From positions 1,084,691-1,148,690 of the forward strand of contig NZ_JADQDP010000003.1 in the NCBI RefSeq assembly GCF_015694735.1: DNA of 64,000 nt, given 5' to 3'. The notes under the pieces are model-generated. The model was not told the origin of the DNA. It saw only the letters and a list, made by a program, of their open reading frames with translations, and made no database searches. Shown piece after piece: positions 18,656-27,005 of the stretch (its first letter is position 1; every line of letters starts with the position of its first letter). A program made the translations under genes and the position numbers. This DNA comes from Hymenobacter properus (lineage in GTDB: Bacteria; Bacteroidota; Bacteroidia; Cytophagales; Hymenobacteraceae).

Positions 18656-18741
18656 TCTGTCATCCTGAGCGCAGCGAAGGACCTTGTCACGCTAGAAAAC
18701 TCTGACGTGACAAGGTCCTTCGCTGCGCTCAGGATGACAGA
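18656..18741. repeat. Perfect palindromic dispersed repeat (36-bp arms)
   Basis: Two perfect 36-bp arms (18656-18691 and 18706-18741) around a 14-base loop. The outer part reads TCTGTCATCCTGAGCGCAGC. It resembles short palindromic elements seen in many copies in this group. The related arms at 27880 and 24473 in this window support a dispersed family. Confidence 0.85.
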
Positions 18742-18763
18742 GACTTTCTCGGTTCTTCCTCCG

Positions 18764-18771
18764 TACCTTTG
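18764..18771 (+). promoter_or_regulatory. -7 promoter box for the cobalamin riboswitch transcript
   Basis: A perfect TACCTTTG lies just before the riboswitch. The transcript would start within the first bases of the aptamer. Confidence 0.65.
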
Positions 18772-18777
18772 CCCTGC

Positions 18778-18962
18778 TTTGGTGCCAACCCCCCAATCGT
18801 GGGGCGCGGCTGAAAAGGGAATCCGGTTCGAAGCCGGAGCTGTCCCCGCAACTGTACGCTTCACATCGGAGCGGGCCACAATGCCACTGTTTGTTGCTTG
18901 AATAGCAAGCAATAAAATGGGAAGGCGGCCCGCTCGGCGGAGCAAGCCAGGAGACCTGCCCG
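18778..18962 (+). ncRNA. Cobalamin (AdoCbl) riboswitch
   Basis: Conserved aptamer pieces appear in order: GGTGCC at 18781, GGCTGAAAAGGGAATCCGGT, GCTGTCCCCGCAACTGTA, GCCACTG, GGGAAGGC, and the B12 box AGCCAGGAGACCTGCC at 18945-18960. It leads directly into the BtuB-like receptor gene, so cobalamin excess should turn down B12 uptake. Confidence 0.95.
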
Positions 18963-19078
18963 AGCATTCACAGGTTCAGCATTCGCGGAGGACGGATGGA
19001 GAAAGAGAACAGCGGCCACCTTCGGGCGGCCAGATTACCCCTGTTTTTCGGCCTCGGTCTGACGGTAGCTGGCTGCTA

Positions 19079-21106
19079 ATGGCAGCTGGTTGGCGCCGGA
19101 TTTTGAATCGAATTTTCTTGACTGAGAATTTGATTCTGCTGCGTTTTATTTCCCTCCATCCAGTTCCGCTACGGCGAGTGGTGCTGCTGTGCCTGCTCGC
19201 CGGCACCGCCCGCGCCCAGACGGCCCCGCCCGATTCGGCCCGCCTCAGCCAGCGGCAGCACCGGCTGGGCGAGGTGCAGGTGCGTGCCGTGGGCCCCGAG
19301 CGGTTTGCTGTGGGCAGCACCCGCTTGGAGCTCGATTCGGCCACGCTGGCGCAGTACCGCGGCGGCAACCTAGCCGACGTGCTGCAGGCCCGTACCCCAT
19401 TGGCCCTCAAATACTACGGTCCTGGCCAATTGGCCACCATTGCCCTGCGCGGCACCTCGGCCCAGCACACCGCCGTGCTCTGGAACGGGCTGAACATCAT
19501 GCTGCCCACGCTGGGCCAGAACGACTTCTCGCTGCTGACCGTGGGCGCCAGCACCAGCGTGGCTATTCAGCCCGGCCCGGCGGCTGCCCTCTACGGCAGC
19601 GGGGCAGTGGGCGGCGCCGTGCTGCTCAATGCGGCCCCCGACTGGCGCCCCGGCCTGCGCGGTAGCGTGCAGGCCGATGCCGGCAGCTTTGGCCTGGCCG
19701 GCGGCAGCGTGGAGGCCCGCGCCGCCAGCTCCAACGTGGCCGTGCGCGTGGCCGCCAGCTACCGCGAAGCCCAAAACAATTACACCTACCTGCTGCAGGA
19801 AGCCCGAGGCCCCGTGCGCTATACCCTGCAAAACGCCGCCCTGCGCCACCAATGGAGCATAAGCCCCGACGTGGCCTGGCGCCTGGGCCAGGCCGGCGAG
19901 CTAACCGCCGCTGCCTGGCTGACCGATGTGGACCGTGAAATTCAGTCCGGCGTCAACATCATCGGCACGCAGGCCCGCGAGCGCGACCAAAGCCGCCGCT
20001 TCACGCTGGGCTACCGCCACGTGGGTGCACGCCAGCAGTGGGCCGTGCGCGGCGCGTGGTTTGAAGACATCCTCAACTACCGCGACGGCGGCGCCCCCAG
20101 CAACTCCCGCGTGCGCACCACCCAGGCCCAGGCCGAGCGCACCACGGCCCTGGGCGCGCGGGGCAGCCTGCGCCTGGGCGCCGAGGCCCAGCACTTCGCG
20201 GCGCAGGTAGATGGCTACGGTACCGCCGAAATCGGCGAGAACCGCGCTGCTGCCTTTGCCTTGCTGCGCTACGACCCCCGCCCGGCCCTGCGCCTCTCGG
20301 CCAACCTGCGCCAGGCGGTGCTACCCGCCGGCCTGGCCCCGCTCACACCCACGCTAGGGCTGGAATGGGACCTGCTGGCCGTGCCCGATTCGGCGCAGGC
20401 GCTAACGCTAAAAGCCAGCGCCGCCCGCAGCTACCGCGCCCCCACCCTAAACGAGCGGTACTGGCTGCCGGGCGGCAACCCCGAGCTGCGCCCCGAATCG
20501 GGCGTGGGCTACGAGGGCGGCCTGCGCCACCGCCGCGCCTGGGGCCGCCGCTGGACGCTGGAAAGCGAGCTGACGGCCTTCCGGCAGGACGTGGATGACT
20601 GGGTGCAGTGGCTGCCCGAATCCAGCACTGGCATCTGGAGCCCGCGCAACCTGCGCCGGGTGCGCAGTCAGGGCCTGGAAGCCAACACTGCCCTGCGCCT
20701 GCGCCAAGGCCGCTACACGGGCCGGGTGCAGGTGGCCTACCACTACACCGACACCCGCAAAACCCAGGGCTCGGCGGCCGACTCCGACCCGGTGGGCGTG
20801 CAATTGGCCTATGTGCCCCCGCACCAGGCCAGTTTCGGCGCCGACCAGCAGTGGCGCGGCTGGCAGCTGAGCACAACGTTGGTTTTCACCAGCTACCGCT
20901 TCACCAATGCCTCGGGCACCGATTTTTTGCCCGGCACCCGTCTGCTGAGCGCCACGCTGGGGCGTACCATTCAGGGGCCGGCCCACACCAGCCTTCTTGT
21001 GCTGCTGCAAGCTTCCAATTTGCTCAACCAAGCCTACTTCAGCTACCCCGGCCGGCCGGCGCCGCCGCGCGCCATCGGCGCCAGCCTGCGCCTGGGCTGG
21101 CGCTAG
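19079..21106 (+). CDS. btuB: BtuB-like TonB-dependent cobalamin receptor
   Basis: About 675 residues from the ATG at 19079. A TTG near 19128 is an alternative, and the start is uncertain because the N-region before the signal peptide (RRVVLLCLLAGTARAQ) is long. The open frame upstream to 18917 runs into the riboswitch and is rejected. The plug has LADVLQARTPLALKYYGPGQ, RGTSAQHTAVLWNGLNIM and GSGAVGGAVLLN. The barrel ends with a C-terminal arginine after GASLRLGWR. A cobalamin riboswitch lies directly upstream and a BtuG-like lipoprotein directly downstream, which makes vitamin B12 the likely substrate. Confidence 0.88.
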   Translation: MAAGWRRILNRIFLTENLILLRFISLHPVPLRRVVLLCLLAGTARAQTAPPDSARLSQRQHRLGEVQVRAVGPERFAVGSTRLELDSATLAQYRGGNLADVLQARTPLALKYYGPGQLATIALRGTSAQHTAVLWNGLNIMLPTLGQNDFSLLTVGASTSVAIQPGPAAALYGSGAVGGAVLLNAAPDWRPGLRGSVQADAGSFGLAGGSVEARAASSNVAVRVAASYREAQNNYTYLLQEARGPVRYTLQNAALRHQWSISPDVAWRLGQAGELTAAAWLTDVDREIQSGVNIIGTQARERDQSRRFTLGYRHVGARQQWAVRGAWFEDILNYRDGGAPSNSRVRTTQAQAERTTALGARGSLRLGAEAQHFAAQVDGYGTAEIGENRAAAFALLRYDPRPALRLSANLRQAVLPAGLAPLTPTLGLEWDLLAVPDSAQALTLKASAARSYRAPTLNERYWLPGGNPELRPESGVGYEGGLRHRRAWGRRWTLESELTAFRQDVDDWVQWLPESSTGIWSPRNLRRVRSQGLEANTALRLRQGRYTGRVQVAYHYTDTRKTQGSAADSDPVGVQLAYVPPHQASFGADQQWRGWQLSTTLVFTSYRFTNASGTDFLPGTRLLSATLGRTIQGPAHTSLLVLLQASNLLNQAYFSYPGRPAPPRAIGASLRLGWR

Positions 21107-21175
21107 CCGCGGGAAGCTTCACCATTTCTTAAACTTTTTATCAATTCCTGACCGGTTTTACCGGCGTGTTTTTAC

Positions 21176-22249
21176 ATGAAAAAAGAAATTTTGCCCTTCC
21201 TGGCTGGCCTGGCCCTGCTGGCCGCCTGCGACCCCAAAAAAGAAGAAACCCCCGCGCCCACGCCGCCCGCCACCTATGGCGTGTACATCCTGAGCGAAGG
21301 TCAGTTTGGGGTTGGCGATGGCGCCGTGAGCGTATTCAACAAAGCCAATAAGGCCCTGACGGTGGACGCATTTGGGAGCGCCAACAATGGCAGCCGCCTC
21401 GGCGACGTGGTGCAAAGCATGGGCGTGCAGGGCAGCCGCGGCTACGTTGTGGTCAATGCCTCCAACAAGATTGAAGTGGTGAACCTGACCGATTTCAAGT
21501 CGGTGGCCACCATCAGCGGGCTTTCGCAGCCGCGCTATTTCGCGGCGGGCTCAAGCGGGCGCGGCTACGTCACGGAGTGGCGCGGGCCTTACACTGGCTA
21601 CCTGCCCGGCGTGCTCAGCATTCTGAACCTGGCCACCAACACCGTGGCCAGCCGGGTGACGGTGGGCCGCAACCCCGAGCAGCTGTTGGTGCTGGGCGGC
21701 AAAATTTACGTGCCCAACAGCCTCGACAATACCGTTTCCGTCATCGACGAAGCTACCGGCACCCTGGCCTCCACCATCACCGTGGCCGACGGGCCCAGCA
21801 GCATGGTGGCCGACAAAGACGGCAACCTGTGGGTGCTGTGCAGCGGCTTCGTGAGCTACCTGAGCGTGCCCCCCTACACCCTCACCCGCGTATCGAACGG
21901 GACCCTCGTGCGCTTCAACCCCGGCAACCCTACCGCCCAACTCAAGCTGAACTTCCCCGGCACGGCCAGCCCGGGCAAGCTGCGCATCAACGCGGCCAAA
22001 GACCAACTGTATTACGGCTTTGGCGGGGCTGAGTACCAGCTGAGCACCGCGGCCACGGCCTTGCCCAGGGCACCCTTTATTCGGCGCAACTTCTCGGGCT
22101 TCGACATCGACCCGCGCGACAATTCCATTTTCGGCGCCGTTTCGCCCAGCTACAGCAGCAACGGCCGCTTCATTCGCTACCAGGCTACCGGTGCCCCCAT
22201 CGATTCGTTTGAAGTGAAAGTGGGCCCGAACGGCTTCGTGTTTTACTAA
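21176..22249 (+). CDS. btuG: BtuG-like surface lipoprotein, YncE/DUF5074 beta-propeller
   Basis: 357 residues. The lipoprotein signal ends at LLAACD (Cys about residue 19), followed by a Pro/Glu-rich linker (DPKKEETPAPTPP). A seven-bladed YncE/DUF5074-type beta-propeller runs to the end, with repeated motifs such as VSVIDEATGTLASTITVADGP and NSLDNTVSVID. In Bacteroides, BtuG proteins of this fold sit on BtuB and capture cobalamin at the cell surface. The position 69 bases after btuB and under one riboswitch supports the same role here. The B12-binding function is inferred from context and fold. Confidence 0.82.
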   Translation: MKKEILPFLAGLALLAACDPKKEETPAPTPPATYGVYILSEGQFGVGDGAVSVFNKANKALTVDAFGSANNGSRLGDVVQSMGVQGSRGYVVVNASNKIEVVNLTDFKSVATISGLSQPRYFAAGSSGRGYVTEWRGPYTGYLPGVLSILNLATNTVASRVTVGRNPEQLLVLGGKIYVPNSLDNTVSVIDEATGTLASTITVADGPSSMVADKDGNLWVLCSGFVSYLSVPPYTLTRVSNGTLVRFNPGNPTAQLKLNFPGTASPGKLRINAAKDQLYYGFGGAEYQLSTAATALPRAPFIRRNFSGFDIDPRDNSIFGAVSPSYSSNGRFIRYQATGAPIDSFEVKVGPNGFVFY

Positions 22250-22374
22250 GCCCTGAACCTGTGAGGGGACGATGATACGTAATGGCACCGAAGCGTTAGC
22301 TATTAATGCCTTGCCTTACCGCTCATTGCTCGGGGCGCCATCCTGAATTTCCACCTTTCTACCTGCAAAAAAGG

Positions 22375-22405
22375 AAAAGGCCCGCACCTAGGTGCGGGCC
22401 TTTTT
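22375..22405. terminator. Rho-independent terminator after the btuB-btuG operon
   Basis: The perfect stem AAAAGGCCCGCACCT/AGGTGCGGGCCTTTT has a T-run at 22401-22405. It serves the rightward operon and probably also the leftward lipoprotein gene. Confidence 0.93.
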
Positions 22406-22426
22406 ATTTGTGGTAACTCCACAGGG

Positions 22427-22699
22427 TTAGTCGGCAATGCCGTCGTGGTTGCGGTCGGTGGCGTTTTCGGCGGCTTTGTAGAGCTCTTTGCCGGTGGGGC
22501 GATGGGCGGTGTCGCGGGCGAGGCCGGCGGTGGCCGAGTCGCCGCCAGCCACGCCATCTTGCGGGGCGGCGGGGCCTTTTTTGGTGTAGCCGCGCTCCAC
22601 GTTGGTGTCGCCTTCTTTGGTGCCCGAGCTGCAGGCGCTAAAGGTGGCGGTGAGGGCGCAGGCCACGGCGAGGGGGCGGAGGAAGGATTTCAGAAGCAT
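22427..22699 (-). CDS. Small hypothetical lipoprotein
   Basis: 90 residues. A lipobox cysteine follows a signal sequence (LTATFSACSS, Cys about 23). The mature part is short, polar and apparently disordered, ending in NATDRNHDGIAD, an EF-hand-like DxNxDG pattern. No family is recognised. It faces the btuG operon across a shared terminator. Confidence 0.75.
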   Translation of the reverse strand: MLLKSFLRPLAVACALTATFSACSSGTKEGDTNVERGYTKKGPAAPQDGVAGGDSATAGLARDTAHRPTGKELYKAAENATDRNHDGIAD

Positions 22700-22868
22700 G
22701 AAAGCGTGAAGGTGAAGGCGTGAGAAATGAGCGATGCCGCAAGGTAAAGAAATAACCTCCCGCGGCGCAACCCGAACCAGGGCGGCCGGATACGGTTGTA
22801 GCGGTGGGCGCGGCCCTGGGGTTGCACCCGGCGCGGCCCGGCGCCTCCATTCACTCCGTTTGTTCCTG

Positions 22869-23471
22869 ATGTCCAGTTCCCTTATTTCGCCCGTTGCCGT
22901 TCCGCAGCCTGCCTACACCTACGCCGAGTTCCGGGCCCTGGTGGCCACGCTGGCCGCCGAGCGCCGCACCACCGGCCCCGAGCAGACGCCCGGCCTCATT
23001 CGCTACACCGACCAAAACCAGGCCCACCTCGACCGTGCCCACGCTGTGCCACTGCTGCCGGAGCTGGTGGAGAAGCTCGCCAACCTGCCCCGGCCCGAGC
23101 AGTGGCTGGTACTGGCCGAAGCCTGGTGCGGCGACACCGCCCACACCCTGCCCATCCTGGCGCACTTGGCCGAGGTGAGCGCCGGCCGTGTGACGCTGCA
23201 CGTGCTGCTGCGCTCCGACCACCCCGCCCTGATGGCCGCCCACCAGACCAATGGCGGCAACAGCATTCCCAAGCTCGTGCGGCGCGACGCGGCCACCGGC
23301 ACCGACCTCGGCGACTGGGGCCCGCGCCCGGCGGCGGCGCAGGAATTGGCTCACCGGTTGCACGCCGATAAATCGTTGCATGTCAATCAAATAATTAAAG
23401 AAATGAACGCCTGGTACGAGGCCGACAACGGCGCAGCTTTGCAGCACGAGTTGCTGGCTGCGCTGGGCTAA
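22869..23471 (+). CDS. Thioredoxin-like family protein (single-cysteine WCGD type)
   Basis: 200 residues from the ATG at 22869; the longer frame to 22734 is not protein-like. The core segment VLAEAWCGDTAHTLPIL corresponds to the thioredoxin active-site strand and helix, but with WCGD in place of WCxxC, so only one cysteine is present. This is typical of the cytosolic Thioredoxin_9-like family of Bacteroidota. The cis-proline segment NGGNSIPKLV is seen near residue 135. No signal peptide. Its function is probably thiol chemistry on an unknown partner. Confidence 0.85.
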   Translation: MSSSLISPVAVPQPAYTYAEFRALVATLAAERRTTGPEQTPGLIRYTDQNQAHLDRAHAVPLLPELVEKLANLPRPEQWLVLAEAWCGDTAHTLPILAHLAEVSAGRVTLHVLLRSDHPALMAAHQTNGGNSIPKLVRRDAATGTDLGDWGPRPAAAQELAHRLHADKSLHVNQIIKEMNAWYEADNGAALQHELLAALG

Positions 23472-23526
23472 GTCATTGGCTTCAATAAATTTTCGCTTAT
23501 TTTCACCGCCTCTTTGCCCATTGTTT

Positions 23527-23886
23527 ATGTTGCTTCCGTTGCGCCGTCGCCTCCAAAAACACGTTGCCGCCTGGCCCTGGCGGCGCGTGGGCGTGCTGGC
23601 CGGCGTGAGCTTCGTGCTGGCCCTGACGCTGGTCGGTTACTTGTTCGGCACGGGGGACCATTTTTTCAGTCGACTTTTTTTTGCCTTTCTCGTATTCGTC
23701 TGGCTGCTGGCCGTCACGTTCCTGGCCGTGGTGCCATTCGTGACCTGGGCCACCGGGCACTGGTTCGGACGCGGGTGGGCCGAAGTTTCCACTCCGGCGC
23801 CTCGCCCGCGCCGGACTTCTGCCGGTTCTGCAGCGGCGCGTTCTCATTCCTCACCGGCCCCCTCGCGGCGGCCAGAAACACGTTAA
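23527..23886 (+). CDS. Small hypothetical membrane protein
   Basis: 119 residues. Two hydrophobic helices at about residues 24-44 and 52-76 (FFAFLVFVWLLAVTFLAVVPF) are followed by an Arg/Ser/Pro-rich tail. I chose the ATG at 23527. It ends 5 bases before the start proposed for the AraC regulator and may be cotranscribed with it. No family recognised. Confidence 0.55.
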   Translation: MLLPLRRRLQKHVAAWPWRRVGVLAGVSFVLALTLVGYLFGTGDHFFSRLFFAFLVFVWLLAVTFLAVVPFVTWATGHWFGRGWAEVSTPAPRPRRTSAGSAAARSHSSPAPSRRPETR

Positions 23887-23891
23887 CGACC

Positions 23892-24464
23892 TTGAAAACC
23901 AACCTACTGCATATCAAAAACATGGTGTGCCCCCGGTGCGTGGAGGCAGTGCAAAACCTATTGGAGCGCGCCGGCTACCGGCCCAAAGCCGTGAGCCTGG
24001 GCGTGGCCGAGCTCGACGAAACCACCCCCGCCGACCCTGAAGCCCTGGCTCCGCTGCTGCACGCCGCCGGCTTCGAGCTGCTGCGCGGCCGGGCCGAGCA
24101 GCTCACCGAGCAAATCAAAGCTACTCTGGCCGAGTACCTGGAGCACCTGCGCACGGCGCGCTCGCCGCTCACCACCTCGGCCTTCCTCACCGACCGGTTT
24201 GCGGCCACCTACTCGCACCTGAGCAAGGTGTTTTCGCGCACCGCCCACCTCACCATCGAGAAATACCTCATCCGCCTCAAAATAGAGCGCGTGAAGGAGT
24301 TGCTCAGCTATGGCGAGCTGACCCTGAACCAGATAGCCGACCAGATGCGCTACAGCTCGGGCCAGCACCTGAGCAACCAGTTCCGCCAAGTGACGGGCTA
24401 TTCCGTAAGCGAGTTCCGCCGCCTGATGCTGCCCGAGCGCATGTCGCTTGATGCGCTGGCGTAA
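23892..24464 (+). CDS. AraC-family regulator with HMA-like CxxC N-terminal domain
   Basis: 190 residues from the TTG at 23892. The ATG at 23922 is the alternative but would cut the first strand of the N-terminal domain. Residues ~3-70 look like a heavy-metal-associated domain (LLHIKNMVCPRCVEAVQNLL, with the metal-binding pair CPRC). Residues ~85-185 form an AraC helix-turn-helix domain, with FSRTAHLTIEKYLIRLKIER and ELTLNQIADQMRYSSGQHLS. This architecture is common in Bacteroidota and fits a metal-responsive activator. The next genes encode copper-type proteins. Copper as the signal is inference. Confidence 0.82.
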   Translation: MKTNLLHIKNMVCPRCVEAVQNLLERAGYRPKAVSLGVAELDETTPADPEALAPLLHAAGFELLRGRAEQLTEQIKATLAEYLEHLRTARSPLTTSAFLTDRFAATYSHLSKVFSRTAHLTIEKYLIRLKIERVKELLSYGELTLNQIADQMRYSSGQHLSNQFRQVTGYSVSEFRRLMLPERMSLDALA

Positions 24465-24472
24465 GGGGGCAT

Positions 24473-24672
24473 CTGTCATTGCGAGGGCGAAGCCCGTGGC
24501 AACCGAAGGTCAGCGTAGCTAATCCGTCCTGTCAAAACCCGACACGCTCTTACTCCAGAAAGCCCCGGTACCACTACGGCACCGGGGCTTTCCTATTGGG
24601 CTTTGTCACAATATTAGGTTGGGTCGCTGAGAACAGGACGGATTGCTTCGTCGTGCCTCCTCGCAATGACAG
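24473..24672. repeat. Imperfect inverted repeat pair flanking a terminator
   Basis: The left arm (24473-24533) starts CTGTCATTGCGAGG and ends AATCCGTCCTGTC. The right arm (24631-24672) is its approximate reverse complement, starting ACAGGACGGATTGC and ending CCTCGCAATGACAG. This is a dispersed palindromic element pair at the end of the AraC gene. Confidence 0.75.
24558..24592. terminator. Bidirectional terminator hairpin
   Basis: The stem GAAAGCCCCGGT/ACCGGGGCTTTC has an 11-base loop. It lies between the convergent AraC and DUF326 genes, inside the larger inverted repeat. Confidence 0.85.
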
Positions 24673-24675
24673 GCG

Positions 24676-25029
24676 TTATGCCGCGTAGCTTTTGCAAGCC
24701 TCCACACAGGCGCGGCAGGCTTCGGCGCATTGCTTGCAGTGGTCGTGCTGGTGCTTAGCGCACTCATCATGGCATTTCTGGCAAATCTCGATGCACTCCT
24801 TGAGCACATGCTGGGCATGGTCAGAGCCGCGGGCGATGAAGGCGGAGGTGAGGCGACAGATGTCGGCGCAGTCGCGGTCGAGGCGGATGCAAGCGACCTG
24901 CATGTGAATATCTTCTTCATCGAGGCAGGCGTCGGCGCACAGCTCGCAAGCTGCAATGCAGCGGCTCAGGGCGTCTAGAACGGTTTGGTTGTTTTGGCGG
25001 GCGCGGGGCGCGGCAGCGGGCATTTGCAT
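24676..25029 (-). CDS. Four-helix-bundle copper-binding protein (DUF326, Csp-like)
   Basis: 117 residues, very rich in cysteine and histidine. Repeated CxxxC-type helices are seen: SRCIAACELCADACL, CIRLDRDCADICR, CIEICQKCHDECAKHQHDHC and CAEACRACVEACK. This is the DUF326/copper-storage bundle that buries many Cu(I) ions. There is no export signal, so it is probably a cytosolic copper sink. It converges with the metal-type AraC regulator and diverges from the Met/His-rich outer-membrane protein gene. Confidence 0.9.
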   Translation of the reverse strand: MQMPAAAPRARQNNQTVLDALSRCIAACELCADACLDEEDIHMQVACIRLDRDCADICRLTSAFIARGSDHAQHVLKECIEICQKCHDECAKHQHDHCKQCAEACRACVEACKSYAA

Positions 25030-25205
25030 GGCAAGAATGTTAGGTGAACAACTGTAAACAACTAGCTGATTCTACGCAGAAAACCGCTATAGGAAGGTGT
25101 AGAATTTACGCTCGTGGCTTACACAATTCGGTGCCAGCCCGGGTGCTGTACGTTTTCGGCAAAATGCTGCCTTAACCCAAGGCCTAGATTTCGGGTATTA
25201 GCGGC

Positions 25206-26939
25206 ATGAAGCATTGTTTTCTCAATCGGCTAGCCGTGCCGTCTGTGGCGGGCATTGTCGCGGCGGCGCTACTTACCGCCGCGCCAGGCCGGGCGGCCTT
25301 GGCGCAGGACCATAATCACATGGACATGAACATGCCCATGCCGCCCAAACCAAAGCCAGCGAAGCCCCGCCCGGTTGCGCCCAAGCCGGCTGGCCCCAGG
25401 GCCGCCCGACCCGCCGCAAAACCGGCTTCGCCAGGCACGCCGGCCACTTCTACGCCGGCCGATACCAGCCACCACGCGGCCCCCATGCACTCGATGGAAG
25501 GCATGCCCATGGACCCGGCCAAGCCTGCCCAAACCGCCCATCCGGCCCCGCCACACGAGCACACCCCCGGCATGGACATGTCGGGGGCCGGGCACGACAT
25601 GGGCAGCATGGCCATGGCCCACGACAGCGCTATGCACATGGACGGCATGAGCCACTCGCTCTCGCGCAACCTGCCCATGAGCCGCAACGGTTCGGGCACC
25701 AGCTGGCACCCTGATGCCACGCCCATGTACATGTGGATGCAGCACAAGGGCCCCTGGATGCTGATGTACCATGCCGCCGCTTATGGCCGCTACACCAGCC
25801 AGAACTTCAACAACAACGGCAAGCGCGGCCACGCCAACGCCATCGACGGGCCAAACTGGGGCATGGCCATGGCTCAGCGCACCATCGGCGCGCGGGGCCT
25901 GCTGAACCTGAGCTTAATGGTCAGCCTCGACCCACTGACGGAAACCAACGGCGGCTACCCACTGCTGTTCCAGACCGGCGAAAGCTACCAGGGCCGGCCG
26001 CTCATCGACAAGCAACACCCGCACGACCTGATTTCGGGGCTAACGGCCAGCTATACGCACGCCATCAATGAAGATGTAGACGTGAGCCTCTACATGGGCT
26101 ACCCGGGCGAGCCGGCCATCGGGCCGGTGGCTTTCATGCACCGCATCTCGGCCATGCCCAACCCCGACGCGCCCCTCTCGCACCACTGGACCGATGCCAC
26201 GCACATCACCTTTGGGGTGGCCACGCTGGGCGTGCGCTACAAGCAGTTCAAGCTGGAAGGCAGCAACTTCACGGGCCGCGAGCCCGACCAGTACCGCTAC
26301 GATTTTGACAAGCCGCGCGCCGATTCCTGGGCCGGCCGCCTCAACTGGAACCCCAGCCGCAGCCTGGCCCTGCAGGTGAGCCGCGCCTTCATTAAAAGCC
26401 CCGAAGACCTGCACCCCGACGAAAACGTGACGCGCACCACCGCTTCGGTGCTGCACAGCCGCACTTGGGGCGAGCGACGCTACTTGGCCTCGGCTCTGGT
26501 GTGGGGCTTGAATGAACACGGCGACGGCCACCACGGCGAGCACGCGGTGCTGGCCGAAACCAACCTTACGCTGGGCCGGCCCACGTTCTACGGGCGCTAC
26601 GAGTTTGTGCAGAAGGACAGCGAAGAGCTGAATTTTTACGCCACCGGCCTCTATGATGGCCTGGATGCTAAGGTGTTCAACATCCATGCTCTCACGCTGG
26701 GCAGCAGTTACCGGCTGGCCAGCCTGGGCGGCCCACGCGGGCCGGAGCTGAGCTTGGGCGGGCAAATCACGGGCTACTTTATTCCCGAAAGCCTGCAGAA
26801 TGACCGTTACGGCATCGCTTATGTGGGGCCCGGCTACGGCAAGCTGCCGCTTTCGGCCTCGGTATATCTGCGCCTCACGGCCCCGTGGATGAGCATGAAG
26901 GGGATGGGCAGCTCGGGCATGGGTGGCATGAAGATGTAA
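25206..26939 (+). CDS. Met/His-rich outer-membrane beta-barrel, probable copper-related
   Basis: 577 residues. A signal peptide ends near AALAQD. Residues ~35-155 are low-complexity Pro/Ala/Lys and then Met/His-rich stretches (HNHMDMNMPMPP, HAAPMHSMEGMPMDP, GAGHDMGSMAMAHDS), a pattern that binds Cu(I)/Cu(II) in CopB/PcoB-type proteins. The rest is a beta-barrel with aromatic strands, and the protein ends with another Met-rich tail (MKGMGSSGMGGMKM). It is probably an outer-membrane copper resistance or uptake protein. The fold is clear; direction of transport is unknown. Confidence 0.78.
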   Translation: MKHCFLNRLAVPSVAGIVAAALLTAAPGRAALAQDHNHMDMNMPMPPKPKPAKPRPVAPKPAGPRAARPAAKPASPGTPATSTPADTSHHAAPMHSMEGMPMDPAKPAQTAHPAPPHEHTPGMDMSGAGHDMGSMAMAHDSAMHMDGMSHSLSRNLPMSRNGSGTSWHPDATPMYMWMQHKGPWMLMYHAAAYGRYTSQNFNNNGKRGHANAIDGPNWGMAMAQRTIGARGLLNLSLMVSLDPLTETNGGYPLLFQTGESYQGRPLIDKQHPHDLISGLTASYTHAINEDVDVSLYMGYPGEPAIGPVAFMHRISAMPNPDAPLSHHWTDATHITFGVATLGVRYKQFKLEGSNFTGREPDQYRYDFDKPRADSWAGRLNWNPSRSLALQVSRAFIKSPEDLHPDENVTRTTASVLHSRTWGERRYLASALVWGLNEHGDGHHGEHAVLAETNLTLGRPTFYGRYEFVQKDSEELNFYATGLYDGLDAKVFNIHALTLGSSYRLASLGGPRGPELSLGGQITGYFIPESLQNDRYGIAYVGPGYGKLPLSASVYLRLTAPWMSMKGMGSSGMGGMKM

Positions 26940-27005
26940 GCCGGCGCCGTGCCGACCTTTGCCGGGAAATGAACCCCGGCGCCCCTTGCCGGGTTAGATG
27001 CCACT

